Below are positions 9,733 to 18,247 of a stretch of 64,000 nucleotides of DNA, piece after piece. Position 1 is the first letter of the stretch. Each line of letters starts with the position of its first letter. This DNA comes from CAWKDC01 sp044445605 (lineage in GTDB: Bacteria; Pseudomonadota; Gammaproteobacteria; JABCZS01): the NCBI GenBank assembly GCA_044445605.1, contig JBIOEA010000002.1, positions 41,461 through 105,460 on the forward strand, read 5' to 3'. The position numbers were made by a program, and so were the translations under genes. The notes beneath the pieces were generated by a model. That model had not been told where the DNA came from, did not search any database, and saw only the letters and a program-made list of their open reading frames with translations.

Positions 9733-10209
9733 TTACCGTGCAATGGTTTCTGTACGTTTTATTTTATTTTGCAGCTGAATGATACCCCAAATAAGGGCTT
9801 CAGCGGTAGGAGGACAGCCAGGGACATAAATGTCTACGGGCACGATGCGGTCACATCCACGGACCACAGAATAGGAATAATGATAGTACCCGCCGCCATT
9901 GGCACAGGAACCCATGGAAATCACCCAGCGAGGTTCGGCCATCTGGTCGTACACCTTGCGAAGCGCAGGCGCCATCTTGTTGCACAGCGTCCCGGCGACA
10001 ATCATCACGTCAGATTGACGAGGGCTGGGGCGGAACACCACGCCGAAACGATCGAGATCGTAGCGGGAAGCACCGGCATGCATCATCTCAACGGCGCAGC
10101 AGGCCAACCCGAAGGTCATCGGCCACATGGAGCCGGTCCGAGCCCAGTTGATCAGCGCATCAGCAGAGGTCGTGACAAAGCCTTTTTCTAAAATACCTTC
10201 TATTCCCAT
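9733..10209 (-). CDS. nuoB: NADH-quinone oxidoreductase subunit B (4Fe-4S N2)
   Basis: Carries cluster N2, the electron donor to quinone in complex I. With the start MGIEGILEKG it has 158 residues, the usual length. The four N2 ligands are at Cys37 and Cys38 (LACCAVEMM), Cys102 (GSCANGGG) and Cys132 (VPGCPPTAE). An AGGGAG precedes this ATG by 7 nt. The start overlaps the nuoA stop by 10 nt. Confidence 0.97.
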   Translation of the reverse strand: MGIEGILEKGFVTTSADALINWARTGSMWPMTFGLACCAVEMMHAGASRYDLDRFGVVFRPSPRQSDVMIVAGTLCNKMAPALRKVYDQMAEPRWVISMGSCANGGGYYHYSYSVVRGCDRIVPVDIYVPGCPPTAEALIWGIIQLQNKIKRTETIAR

Positions 10210-10556
10210 TCTAAGGCTCCCTTTTTCCACTCATATATAAAGCCAATGGTCAGTAAACCTAAAAATATGCCCATTGCGATGAGAGGTGGCCAACCCAGCT
10301 TAGGGAAAACGACCGCCCAGGGGAATAAAAAGGCAATTTCAAGATCGAAAATGATGAAAAGAATGGCAACGAGGTAATAACGGACATCAAATTGCATGCG
10401 CGCATCTTCGAAGGGTTCGAAACCACATTCGTAAGGAGCGTCCTTTTCAACGCCTGGACGCGAGGGGGCTAATATCATCCCCATGAGGACCGGCGCAACA
10501 CCCACTACTGCGGCAATCGCGATGAATACAATGACAGGAAGATAGTTTTCTAACAT
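10200..10556 (-). CDS. nuoA: NADH-quinone oxidoreductase subunit A
   Basis: First gene of the complex I operon; a membrane subunit of 118 residues with three hydrophobic segments. Family motifs are KDAPYECGFEPFEDARMQFD and FLIFDLEIAFLFPWA-like text around residues 45-85. The ATG at MLENYLPV has GAGG about 6 nt upstream. A GTG four codons upstream is a less likely start. Confidence 0.96.
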   Translation of the reverse strand: MLENYLPVIVFIAIAAVVGVAPVLMGMILAPSRPGVEKDAPYECGFEPFEDARMQFDVRYYLVAILFIIFDLEIAFLFPWAVVFPKLGWPPLIAMGIFLGLLTIGFIYEWKKGALEWE

Positions 10557-10590
10557 TTTGCGCCTCACCCACTCTTTATAGGTCCCGCGG

Positions 10591-10599
10591 ATTATACCA
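10591..10599 (-). promoter_or_regulatory. extended -10 promoter for the nuo operon
   Basis: On the minus strand the sequence reads TGGTATAAT, a consensus extended -10 element. It is placed so that transcription would start near 10584, giving a leader of about 28 nt before nuoA. No good -35 hexamer is seen at 17 nt, which is common for extended -10 promoters. It lies between the stop of the upstream coiled-coil gene and nuoA. Confidence 0.6.
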
Positions 10600-10604
10600 A
10601 AGTT

Positions 10605-13600
10605 TTAGAAGTCTGGGCGTTTAACTTGTAAGGGGTTGTCTAGGGGTTTGGACGCCGTTTTGTTCAATCTCCGCGCGAGTTGATCCAGGACTGCCTCAAT
10701 GACCTTATCTTCCTTATCATTTTGCCCATCCTTACGGGCATGGTTTAGATATTCATTCAGCATGAGATACAAATGATTTTCATGAACTATCAGATCAGTT
10801 CGTTTGCTCTCTGGCAATGAAAAGAGATTATTTGACATCATCTGAACAACCTCAGCCTCGATGGCTTTAATGATCTTGTCATTGTCAGCGTCTTTCAATT
10901 CAGCCATCAGGGTTTTAGATAAAAAAGGTGTGATCTGTCGAACTTTGTCATTGTCTCTGACTGTGCCAGATTTTAAGTAAAAGGATGCATAATATTCGTT
11001 GATCAAAGTAGCGACAGTATCATCAACATCCCTTTTCCAAACAAGTTTTCCATCATCTAGTGGGGCATTGATACAACGAACACCCAACGTAAAATATGTC
11101 TTAGCAAAAATTGTTTCTTTGTCCTTGCGATCATAGATTGAATCAAAATATCCACGGAGGAGTTCAATCTGACGGGCATTGTCGTAGAGAGATGCTCTCA
11201 GCACAGGCACCATGGTCATTGAACTCGAGGCTGTCGGCGCAATGTCAGGATCAAACTGTTTTGAATCTCTGATTTTATTAATTCTCGCATACCGCTTGTC
11301 CTGATGATCAAGTGAGTGCAAATAGAGGGTCAGCACAGTCCATATTATTTTTTTAATCTCACGATCGTCTTTCAGCTCCGATTCACTCATCCCTAAAGGA
11401 TTTGTTTTTTTTCTAAAATTGGAAATAGCCACTTGGGCAATAAAATCGATATCATTGCGATCGTCGGGAGAAAAATAAGCCGCCGAAATTAAATGTTCAA
11501 CGATAAAATGGTATTGCATTTCACGGACACTCTCACCCAGATCAACGTCCTGAGCAGCCAAGCCTTTCATGTAATTTGCGTGTAACATCAGGTATTCCAT
11601 GGTGCGTTTACCTGGAGTTAACACTCGGAAATAATTAATAATGTGTTGAAATTTCGTAAGTGCTAGTTGCGAGGCATTACGCGGTTGATTAAGTCGTGCC
11701 TCATGATATTCTTTGAAATGGATAACCCAGGTTTTCATGGCCTTTTCTTTAATCTGAGCGTATTCCTCAGTAAACTTCCCATCAATAGCCTTTTCAAGAA
11801 ATTCACTAATTTGATCGGCCCCGATCTCAACATTAATTTTTGAGGAAACATAAACAGGCAGACCGACGATCTCAAAGTCACACTCTTTTTGATTAAAAAT
11901 CGATGCATCTCGGAAATCTTGGAAAAATGTTTTAATTTGCTCTTCAGTGAGCTCCTTTAAGCTCAACAGGCTTTGATGCTTCAAAAACACCTTGATGACA
12001 CCCTGAGTTCGTTCATAGCTATGAATAGCCAGGTAAAAATATTTTTCGAGAGGAGCCAAAAGAGAGGTAAGTTTCATTATATCAAGAAGACGCGCTTTAT
12101 CCTCTGTTGAGGAGAAGCAATCAGACATAAAGGAAGTGTTGACTAACACGTTCAGCATCACTAATTTTTCATGAAACCAACAAAGCTGATCATAGGGTTT
12201 GGTAAAATGGTAAATTTTTTGAGCATAGGCATCCATCCACATCAGCATGAAGAGTGAAATCTCTTGAATGGAGACTTTATTATCAACAGAAAAATCTGAA
12301 TTTTTTAGTGCGAGCAAAAGTCCACCAAAATACTCTGCATGAACCCACGCAGATTGGCTAGCATCAAGTTTTACGTGCATAACGGCTTTCGCCAAAGCAT
12401 CCTGAGTTTCCTTATCCATTGCATCAATATGGGTCACAAACTGATCCTCGGATCCCTTCGCTGAAAAAACACGCGTTTTTTCCGGACGTGTCAGCATGTC
12501 CTTCAAGATCAATACGAAGCCATATTCGATTTCAATAAGAGGCGTAGTCCCAGAGGATGCCTCATCCAGTTTCTTATTCTTTGGAATTTTCGAAATGAGC
12601 AAATCATGATGGCGTCGTCTAACATGTGAAGCGACAAGCTTAATGGTCTCCATGATCTGGCTGGAAATGTTCACATCCTTATTGAACTTACCAATCATGA
12701 TCGTGAGCAACCGAAGTAATGTAGCCGTATCCTTCAATGTCTCAGGAGGGAGTAAAAAAATGTTTTCCTTGTTCAATTCCTCAATGGCAAAATTTATTTG
12801 AGCATCAACTTTCTTAATAAAGTTTTTACTATAAACATTACCTATGCTTGTAAGAAAGTCTGCCCGGAATAAAGGAGAGATATGCCTGAAGAATGGATGA
12901 TCCCAAGGAAGCGAAGGATTTTTATGCACCATTGAATATTCTAAGCAACAAATGAGATGAAAATCATAAAGATCAAGTGTATCATGATTCGAGTACTCGA
13001 ACAATGCGGAAAATATTGACCTGAGTGTTTTGACAGCATCGGCCTTTTTGTTCTTGTTGTATTTCTCCAAAAACGGTTTAGCCTGAGCGTACCATCTTGA
13101 ATACAGCTCATCAGAGGTATCCAATCGTTCGCAGTACTTAAATAGAGCGTTTATCTTTTCATCTGTTAACCGCTTGTCTGAGTCTATAAACCGTGATTTT
13201 GCAGATTGAATGACGCCAACCACCTGTGCATCAACAAATTTCTTATATCCGCGGTGCATGGTCTTCAAGGAATCATCATAAACAATTTTTTGTTTTTCAT
13301 TTTCATCCATTTTCTTGATTGAAGCCAAGACCGTTGCTCTATGTGAGAGCAAGAAATGATGAACCTTATCAGTATCCTTGAAGGCAGTGATGATTTCCTG
13401 CTTCAGGCCCTCATCGTTAGAAACCTTAGCACGCAGATCAACAGCATTCTTGCTGATTGTTATATCATCGATATCTTTTAATGAGCACAATAATGGAAGT
13501 GAAAAAATGATGTCGAATCGATCAAGCTCATTCAACATAAATTGAAGACGATCTTCTGCACTTTCCTCTTTGTAGCCAGCAAGAAAACGCTGCTTGAAAC

Positions 13601-15182
13601 GTACATTATCAAGACTACCAAAACAGCTCAGCATAGAATCAAGTTTATCGGTGTCCCAACTAAAGCGCAGGACCTTCACATAGTACTTAAATGAATAAAA
13701 ATAGCCCTCCACATCACGTGCGCTTTCCAGGGGAGGCAAGGCCGCGATAAGTTGATTCAAAGAAAGTTTGGTCCTTTCATCTTTAGGTTCTAGGTATTCG
13801 TGAGCTTGAAGTGACGCCATATCTAAATCTTGGGAAATGTTTATCAGATAATGAATGAGATCCCGTGCGAGCCTGACTCGTATGGTGGTCAAAGCCAACG
13901 CTTTATCACTTTTTTCCTGCAAAACATCATGCTTGGATTGAATCTCAGATATTTTTTTATGGAGATCGGCATGGGTTTTTGCGTATTCTTCTCTATTGGT
14001 TTTAAGCTCTAATTCTGTTGATTTTAACTTTTCTGATTTAAGCTCCAGTTGATTGGCGATCACCCTGCTCTCTTGTGTCTTCTTTTCCACAGTTTCTTTA
14101 TGAAATCTATTATCTTCCTTGAGTTTAGTGTTTTCATGCTTGAGGCTGGTATTTTCATTCATGAAGGCATTGCGATCGTGGGTGAGATTCACGAGATCGA
14201 CATCTTTTTCAATCATGGCGTTTTTCATAGCCGCAGATTTTTTCTCATTCTCTTGCTGGAGGGCTTGGAGACGCTCCAATTTATCGAGCAGTTCTTGGTT
14301 TTTCCGAATTAATGCTTCTTGATTTTTCTTAAGCGCCTCATTTTCAGCGGACAGAACAGCTTCTTTAGACTGAGACTCATCCAAGCTTTCTGTCACTCTT
14401 GCCATCAGATCATGAAGGTGTTTTTCTTGATCGGGAATATCATCTTTATAATGTGTAGCAAGTCTCGACTTGATTCTTCCCCATATATCCTGATGATTAT
14501 TCACCAAATCGTTAATTTTATGCGCTGTTTCGTATGCAAATTTTTTCCTCGGCAGGATTTGCAAAGGTTTATAGTAGGATTTAATGATATGAGCCAATCG
14601 ACTGATGACGCGCTCGGCTTCAGGAACCGCCTGACACGCGATGCAATACTCGGCCTGTTGAATCAACTCAGGAATATCTCGGGTAACAATGATGTGTTTT
14701 ACAAAGAAGTCTTTGAAAAGCTCTGGATGCCCTGGGAAGGTTGGATCATAGATAATCTCTCCCGTGAGAAGATCCACTCCAGGCACCTGAAAACTTGAAT
14801 ATGCTCGGGGGTATTCGTTCATTACCCCATAATCATTTCCCGCATCATTATATGAACAAAATACCCCGTTCACTTTATGTTTATTTGTGTGCTTCGGGTA
14901 TTTTTCAATAAGCTTTTCTCCAATCTCGCCGGGATCATGCTGATCGAAAAGGACTACATAATAGTCACGATCTGTCCCTGGCTGGGTTAGCGTTTTGTGC
15001 AATTTTGAATGCACCAGCTGCCAAATAGAACTCCCCGCTTGCACTAGCCTAATGTTTGCGTCAGTCTCAGCCTTAATCTGGTTGGTACTGGTGATAAGAT
15101 ACTGACGTTCAATCGAATCTTTTTCGGGAAGGACTAACTTGTCAAACATTTGTGAACCCACAATAACACTACGATGCGGCAT
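10605..15182 (-). CDS. 1525-residue coiled-coil protein of unknown function
   Basis: I do not recognise a family. Residues 1-250 appear globular and include several Cys and aromatic residues (EYCIACQAVPEAERV). Residues of about 250-430 form a long heptad-rich coiled coil (ENEALKKNQEALIRKNQELL, then many E/K/L repeats). The remaining 1100 residues look mostly helical and soluble. No signal peptide or membrane segment is visible. No clear ribosome site precedes the chosen ATG; a second ATG at residue 12 (15149) is possible. Large helical proteins of this style are common among secreted effectors of Legionellales, but nothing here proves secretion. It is upstream of, and in the same direction as, the nuo operon. 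Confidence 0.8.
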   Translation of the reverse strand: MPHRSVIVGSQMFDKLVLPEKDSIERQYLITSTNQIKAETDANIRLVQAGSSIWQLVHSKLHKTLTQPGTDRDYYVVLFDQHDPGEIGEKLIEKYPKHTNKHKVNGVFCSYNDAGNDYGVMNEYPRAYSSFQVPGVDLLTGEIIYDPTFPGHPELFKDFFVKHIIVTRDIPELIQQAEYCIACQAVPEAERVISRLAHIIKSYYKPLQILPRKKFAYETAHKINDLVNNHQDIWGRIKSRLATHYKDDIPDQEKHLHDLMARVTESLDESQSKEAVLSAENEALKKNQEALIRKNQELLDKLERLQALQQENEKKSAAMKNAMIEKDVDLVNLTHDRNAFMNENTSLKHENTKLKEDNRFHKETVEKKTQESRVIANQLELKSEKLKSTELELKTNREEYAKTHADLHKKISEIQSKHDVLQEKSDKALALTTIRVRLARDLIHYLINISQDLDMASLQAHEYLEPKDERTKLSLNQLIAALPPLESARDVEGYFYSFKYYVKVLRFSWDTDKLDSMLSCFGSLDNVRFKQRFLAGYKEESAEDRLQFMLNELDRFDIIFSLPLLCSLKDIDDITISKNAVDLRAKVSNDEGLKQEIITAFKDTDKVHHFLLSHRATVLASIKKMDENEKQKIVYDDSLKTMHRGYKKFVDAQVVGVIQSAKSRFIDSDKRLTDEKINALFKYCERLDTSDELYSRWYAQAKPFLEKYNKNKKADAVKTLRSIFSALFEYSNHDTLDLYDFHLICCLEYSMVHKNPSLPWDHPFFRHISPLFRADFLTSIGNVYSKNFIKKVDAQINFAIEELNKENIFLLPPETLKDTATLLRLLTIMIGKFNKDVNISSQIMETIKLVASHVRRRHHDLLISKIPKNKKLDEASSGTTPLIEIEYGFVLILKDMLTRPEKTRVFSAKGSEDQFVTHIDAMDKETQDALAKAVMHVKLDASQSAWVHAEYFGGLLLALKNSDFSVDNKVSIQEISLFMLMWMDAYAQKIYHFTKPYDQLCWFHEKLVMLNVLVNTSFMSDCFSSTEDKARLLDIMKLTSLLAPLEKYFYLAIHSYERTQGVIKVFLKHQSLLSLKELTEEQIKTFFQDFRDASIFNQKECDFEIVGLPVYVSSKINVEIGADQISEFLEKAIDGKFTEEYAQIKEKAMKTWVIHFKEYHEARLNQPRNASQLALTKFQHIINYFRVLTPGKRTMEYLMLHANYMKGLAAQDVDLGESVREMQYHFIVEHLISAAYFSPDDRNDIDFIAQVAISNFRKKTNPLGMSESELKDDREIKKIIWTVLTLYLHSLDHQDKRYARINKIRDSKQFDPDIAPTASSSMTMVPVLRASLYDNARQIELLRGYFDSIYDRKDKETIFAKTYFTLGVRCINAPLDDGKLVWKRDVDDTVATLINEYYASFYLKSGTVRDNDKVRQITPFLSKTLMAELKDADNDKIIKAIEAEVVQMMSNNLFSLPESKRTDLIVHENHLYLMLNEYLNHARKDGQNDKEDKVIEAVLDQLARRLNKTASKPLDNPLQVKRPDF

Positions 15183-15346
15183 ATTATCATGAATGAGCGT
15201 TGAAAGCTAGGCTCCTAGTTTCATCATAACTTACCGTCTCTCTTTTTCCCGATACGATATCTTATTGATCTATGTTTGTTTTTTCAAATCATGCATTTTA
15301 TTTGGATAAACAGTACAATGAGCGCTTCTATGTATGGGAGTATAAA

Positions 15347-16096
15347 ATGCAAAGAACGAACGAATTCAACCAGCCTATTGGACACTCAGTCGAAAACTGG
15401 TCGCCTCGAGATAGGCCCTCCCCTCATGTCGTTCTACGCGGCCAATATTGTATTTTAGCGCCAATGAATATTGAAAAGCATGGCCCAGGTTTATTTCAAT
15501 CCCTGATCACGGATAATGATGGTTCGTCATGGACATATTTGCCGTATGGGCCCTGTCTTACATTAGCATCACTTCAAGATTGGCTGGAAATTGTCTTGGC
15601 AGAAAAAGATGTATTGCTGTATGCGATTATCGATGCTCGAACACAAGTGCCCGTAGGTGTTTCTGGCTATTTAAGAATCACGCCGAATGATGGCCTCATC
15701 GAAGTAGGCCATCTACATTTTTCTAAATTATTACAAAAAACACCCGCAGCCACTGAGGCCATGTTCTTAATGATGCAACATGCATTTGACGATTTAAAAT
15801 ACAGACGCTATGAATGGAAATGCGATTCTTTGAATCAACCCTCGCGCAATGCGGCGTTGCGTCTTGGGTTCACATTCGAAGGTATTTTCAGACAACATAT
15901 GGTTCGCAAAGATCGTAATCGTGATACAGCATGGTTTTCTATTCTTGATAGCGAATGGCCTGCGTTGAAAGAGAAATTTGTTTCGTGGCTTCATCCAGAT
16001 AATTTTGATGAAGAGGGGAAGCAGCGGGTGAGTTTGAATTCTCTTGTAGGGGCGAAAATCGCCCTGGATGATATGAGGTACAATGATGAGCGCTGA
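15347..16096 (+). CDS. GNAT family N-acetyltransferase (RimJ/RimL-like)
   Basis: A 249-residue predicted acyl-CoA-dependent acetyltransferase. The start MQRTNEFNQP has GGGAG 6-7 nt upstream; an in-frame ATG 75 nt earlier has no ribosome site. Family-like stretches are VPVGVSGYLRI (central strand), the region around EVGHLHFSKLLQKTPAATEA (acetyl-CoA binding area) and NQPSRNAALRLGFTFEGIFRQHMV, the typical C-terminal motif of RimJ/RimL-like enzymes that ends in YRDTAWFSIL-like text. The substrate cannot be told from sequence. It is convergent with the ATPase gene, only 14 nt away. Confidence 0.85.
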   Translation: MQRTNEFNQPIGHSVENWSPRDRPSPHVVLRGQYCILAPMNIEKHGPGLFQSLITDNDGSSWTYLPYGPCLTLASLQDWLEIVLAEKDVLLYAIIDARTQVPVGVSGYLRITPNDGLIEVGHLHFSKLLQKTPAATEAMFLMMQHAFDDLKYRRYEWKCDSLNQPSRNAALRLGFTFEGIFRQHMVRKDRNRDTAWFSILDSEWPALKEKFVSWLHPDNFDEEGKQRVSLNSLVGAKIALDDMRYNDER

Positions 16097-16110
16097 AGAC
16101 GCGTAAGGGT

Positions 16111-17577
16111 TCATAGGAACAAATCATCCAAAGTCACCACCTGTGCAATCATCTCTTCGGAGTAGAGGCTGGGTTTAATCCCTTGAGCTGAAATCAGCGT
16201 AAGAAATATTTGTTTGAGAGTACCCGTTTTTTTGACAAAGACCTGCATTTTATTTCTTAAATTAGCAGCCTCAGCCTTATCGAGGACAAAAGGTATATCA
16301 GTAAATTTAATTTCACAAAGATTAATTGCACTATCCCTTCTGTCAAAAAGAAGATCTATTTGGGCCCCAGTCATTGATGATTCATCTTTTTTGGGGAAGT
16401 AACGCCAGGTATCAGGAATAGCGGTTGGGTTTAATCCAAGAGCTTTTCTGATTTCAGACAGATGCTGATAACAGATCGACTCAAAAGAATATCCAGCCCA
16501 CGCATTCCACGCAGGAGTTCCGCGTAAATGTTCCCAATAACCTGGGTCCATCGATTCATTGAGCAGAGTATTCTTGATAGGTTCGATCCAAGATAGATAA
16601 AAATGGGTGTATTCATCGATCAATCGATAATATGTTCCCCTTTTTTTATTGAAATGGGGCTTAAATTTCATGAGAAAACCCGTTTCAATCAGATCATTGA
16701 GCATTTTAACAGCCGTCCCACCGCTGCTGATTTGAGCATTTTTGATAAGCTCAGATTGCTCAAGTCCATATCTGTTTTTTGAGACTAGGCGCAGTAAATC
16801 AATATAAGCCTGCGAGTCCTCAAAAAGGGAACTGAATAAATTGTCAAATTCATTGAATAATAAGCCATTTTGGCGAAAAGAAAGCAATTCAATTATCTGT
16901 GTGGCTGTTTGGCCTTTCATCACGGAGGTCAGGTAGTAGGGAACGCCACCTGTCGTCATGTATATTTCCGCGATCTGTTTGTGATTAAGTTTCACTCCTT
17001 TACTGGTAAGAAAGGCTTTCATCTCTTTGAGCTTAAAAGGTTTGAGCTGTATTTTTCGAGTAATTCGATTATGTAATCCACCTTTTTGGTTGATAATTTT
17101 TCGAATAATCCAGGCTGCAGAGGAGCCACAGATAATAAGCTTAATGCGGGGCTCGTTAGACCAATAATGATTCCAGAAGTATTCCAAGGTTTCGAGAAGA
17201 CGCGATTTTCGTCCCACCATCCAAGGAAACTCATCAAAAAACAAAACCACTTTTTGATCTGGCTTGCTGTTCGTTAAAATAGCTAGGCGCAAAGACTCAA
17301 AGGCATCAAACCAATTATCCTTTACATTTAATTCTGCACCCTGGTAAAAAGTTTGACTGATTGATAACGTAAAACCTCGAATCTGCTCTTTTATTGATCC
17401 ATTTTTCTGGCCAGTCACCCGAAAAAAAGAACACTTTTGCTTTGCAAAAAAATTTGAAATAAGGAAAGTCTTACCAATCCGTCTGCGCCCATACAGGGCC
17501 AAAAACTCAGCCTGATCGCTGTGAAGCATCGCCTTCAGCAGTTCACATTCCTCAAGTCTTGCTACCAAATCAGACAT
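16111..17577 (-). CDS. ATP-binding protein, archaeal-ATPase/DUF234 type
   Basis: A 488-residue STAND-like P-loop ATPase of a type common in archaea and scattered in bacteria. Walker A is ALYGRRRIGKTFL (about residues 28-40) and Walker B is KVVLFFDEFPWM (about 110-121), followed by GSSAAWI. A winged-helix-like region is plausible mid-protein (GLEQSELIKNAQISSGGTAV). The C-terminal part (ALGLNPTAIPDTWRYF..., INLCEIKFTD) resembles the DUF234 nuclease-like domain with E and K of a restriction-like fold. The function of this family is not well established. Two 37-bp inverted-repeat units lie just upstream of its start. Confidence 0.85.
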   Translation of the reverse strand: MSDLVARLEECELLKAMLHSDQAEFLALYGRRRIGKTFLISNFFAKQKCSFFRVTGQKNGSIKEQIRGFTLSISQTFYQGAELNVKDNWFDAFESLRLAILTNSKPDQKVVLFFDEFPWMVGRKSRLLETLEYFWNHYWSNEPRIKLIICGSSAAWIIRKIINQKGGLHNRITRKIQLKPFKLKEMKAFLTSKGVKLNHKQIAEIYMTTGGVPYYLTSVMKGQTATQIIELLSFRQNGLLFNEFDNLFSSLFEDSQAYIDLLRLVSKNRYGLEQSELIKNAQISSGGTAVKMLNDLIETGFLMKFKPHFNKKRGTYYRLIDEYTHFYLSWIEPIKNTLLNESMDPGYWEHLRGTPAWNAWAGYSFESICYQHLSEIRKALGLNPTAIPDTWRYFPKKDESSMTGAQIDLLFDRRDSAINLCEIKFTDIPFVLDKAEAANLRNKMQVFVKKTGTLKQIFLTLISAQGIKPSLYSEEMIAQVVTLDDLFL

Positions 17578-17598
17578 ATACCCCCCTACGCGCCAGAG

Positions 17599-17690
17599 AT
17601 AGCGCTGCGGATAAGTGTATTATAAGTAGCGCTATAAATCAATAAATTAAAAGATAGCGCTGCATATAGGCAAGCTATAAGTAGCGCTAT
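17599..17690. repeat. tandem pair of 37-bp inverted-repeat units (ATAGCGCT)
   Basis: Two units each have the arms ATAGCGCT and AGCGCTAT separated by exactly 21 nt (17599-17635 and 17654-17690), repeated with a 55-nt period. The second unit extends to 10-bp arms (AGATAGCGCT). Both interiors end in TATAAGT. The pair lies immediately upstream of the ATPase start on the minus strand, so it may be its operator region. The same 8-21-8 design with a different arm sequence recurs at 48228-48318. Confidence 0.85.
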
Positions 17691-17761
17691 CTTTTTATTT
17701 TTTTCAATGCATTGATTTCTATATAATTAATAGGCACTGTTGTACTATGAGGAATTGCTAC

Positions 17762-17785
17762 AATGATTATTTATCGATTATCATT
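17762..17785. promoter_or_regulatory. AT-rich inverted repeat, possible Fur-box-like operator
   Basis: AATGAT and ATCATT arms are separated by 12 nt, ending 9 nt before a consensus -35 box. On the minus strand the text AATGATAATC matches half of the classical Fur box. The other half is degenerate, so a Fur site is only a possibility. Confidence 0.3.
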
Positions 17786-17794
17786 AAATATTGA

Positions 17795-17823
17795 TTGACA
17801 TTCGAAAAGGGCGCTCCTATAAT
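17795..17823 (+). promoter_or_regulatory. perfect-consensus sigma-70 promoter
   Basis: TTGACA, a 17-nt spacer and TATAAT, with a predicted start near 17830. It drives the 38-residue peptide gene and the HTH gene. Full consensus promoters are strong and usually need a repressor, which the downstream HTH protein could supply. Confidence 0.85.
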
Positions 17824-17860
17824 CCTTCCCATGCACACATACGTTAGGAGGAGTGCCAAG

Positions 17861-17977
17861 ATGAACCGTATTCAAGCCATCTTTTGTGGTGCGGTACTGA
17901 CGTTATATCATGGGTCATGCTTGAAGCAGCAAAATCAGATGAAGAACAAAAATACATCGTCTAAACAAGGAGATTAA
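17861..17977 (+). CDS. 38-residue small protein, possible lipoprotein-like peptide
   Basis: A short gene with an unusually good ribosome site (AGGAGG, 9 nt before the ATG) behind a consensus promoter. The product begins MNRIQAIFCGAVLTLYHGSC: a short positively charged start, a hydrophobic stretch, and a cysteine after GS that weakly resembles a lipobox. The rest is polar (Q, N, K rich). It is followed after 1 nt by the HTH gene, whose ribosome site lies inside its last codons. It could be a real small membrane peptide or a remnant of a longer membrane protein that usually accompanies such regulators. Confidence 0.5.
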   Translation: MNRIQAIFCGAVLTLYHGSCLKQQNQMKNKNTSSKQGD

Positions 17978-17978
17978 C

Positions 17979-18191
17979 ATGAGTATTATTGTGAACCTCG
18001 ATGTCATGCTCGCGAAACGAAAAATGAAGCTTCAAGATTTATCTGAATTGGTGGGCATTACAATTCAAAATCTTTCACTACTCAAAACGGGTAAGGTGAA
18101 AGCCATTCGTTTCTCGACACTCGACAGCATTTGTAAACATTTGCAGTGCCAGCCTGGCGATATATTGGAGTTTAAAGATACAGACTATTAA
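17979..18191 (+). CDS. small Xre/YozG-like HTH transcriptional regulator
   Basis: A 70-residue protein that is nearly all helix-turn-helix. The line LQDLSELVGITIQNLSLLKT gives the recognition region, followed by STLDSICKHLQCQPGDILEF, a typical Cro/C1-type ending. AAGGAG lies about 7 nt before the ATG. It is co-transcribed with the small upstream peptide and probably represses its own promoter. The MFS gene follows 56 nt later and could be part of the same transcript. Confidence 0.85.
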   Translation: MSIIVNLDVMLAKRKMKLQDLSELVGITIQNLSLLKTGKVKAIRFSTLDSICKHLQCQPGDILEFKDTDY

Positions 18192-18247
18192 CAGACAACC
18201 ATTTACCCCGCATGGTATTTTATAGAAATTTATAAAGGATTTTTTCA

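Noticed and set aside
14049..14798. Plus-strand reading frames opposite the coiled-coil gene
   Set aside because: They are antisense to the heptad repeats, with F/L-rich low-complexity translations and no start signals.
17599..17690. Possible two-repeat CRISPR array
   Set aside because: The units are only two, their 21-nt interiors differ, and no cas genes are in the window. The symmetric arms with variable centres do not match repeat-spacer organisation.
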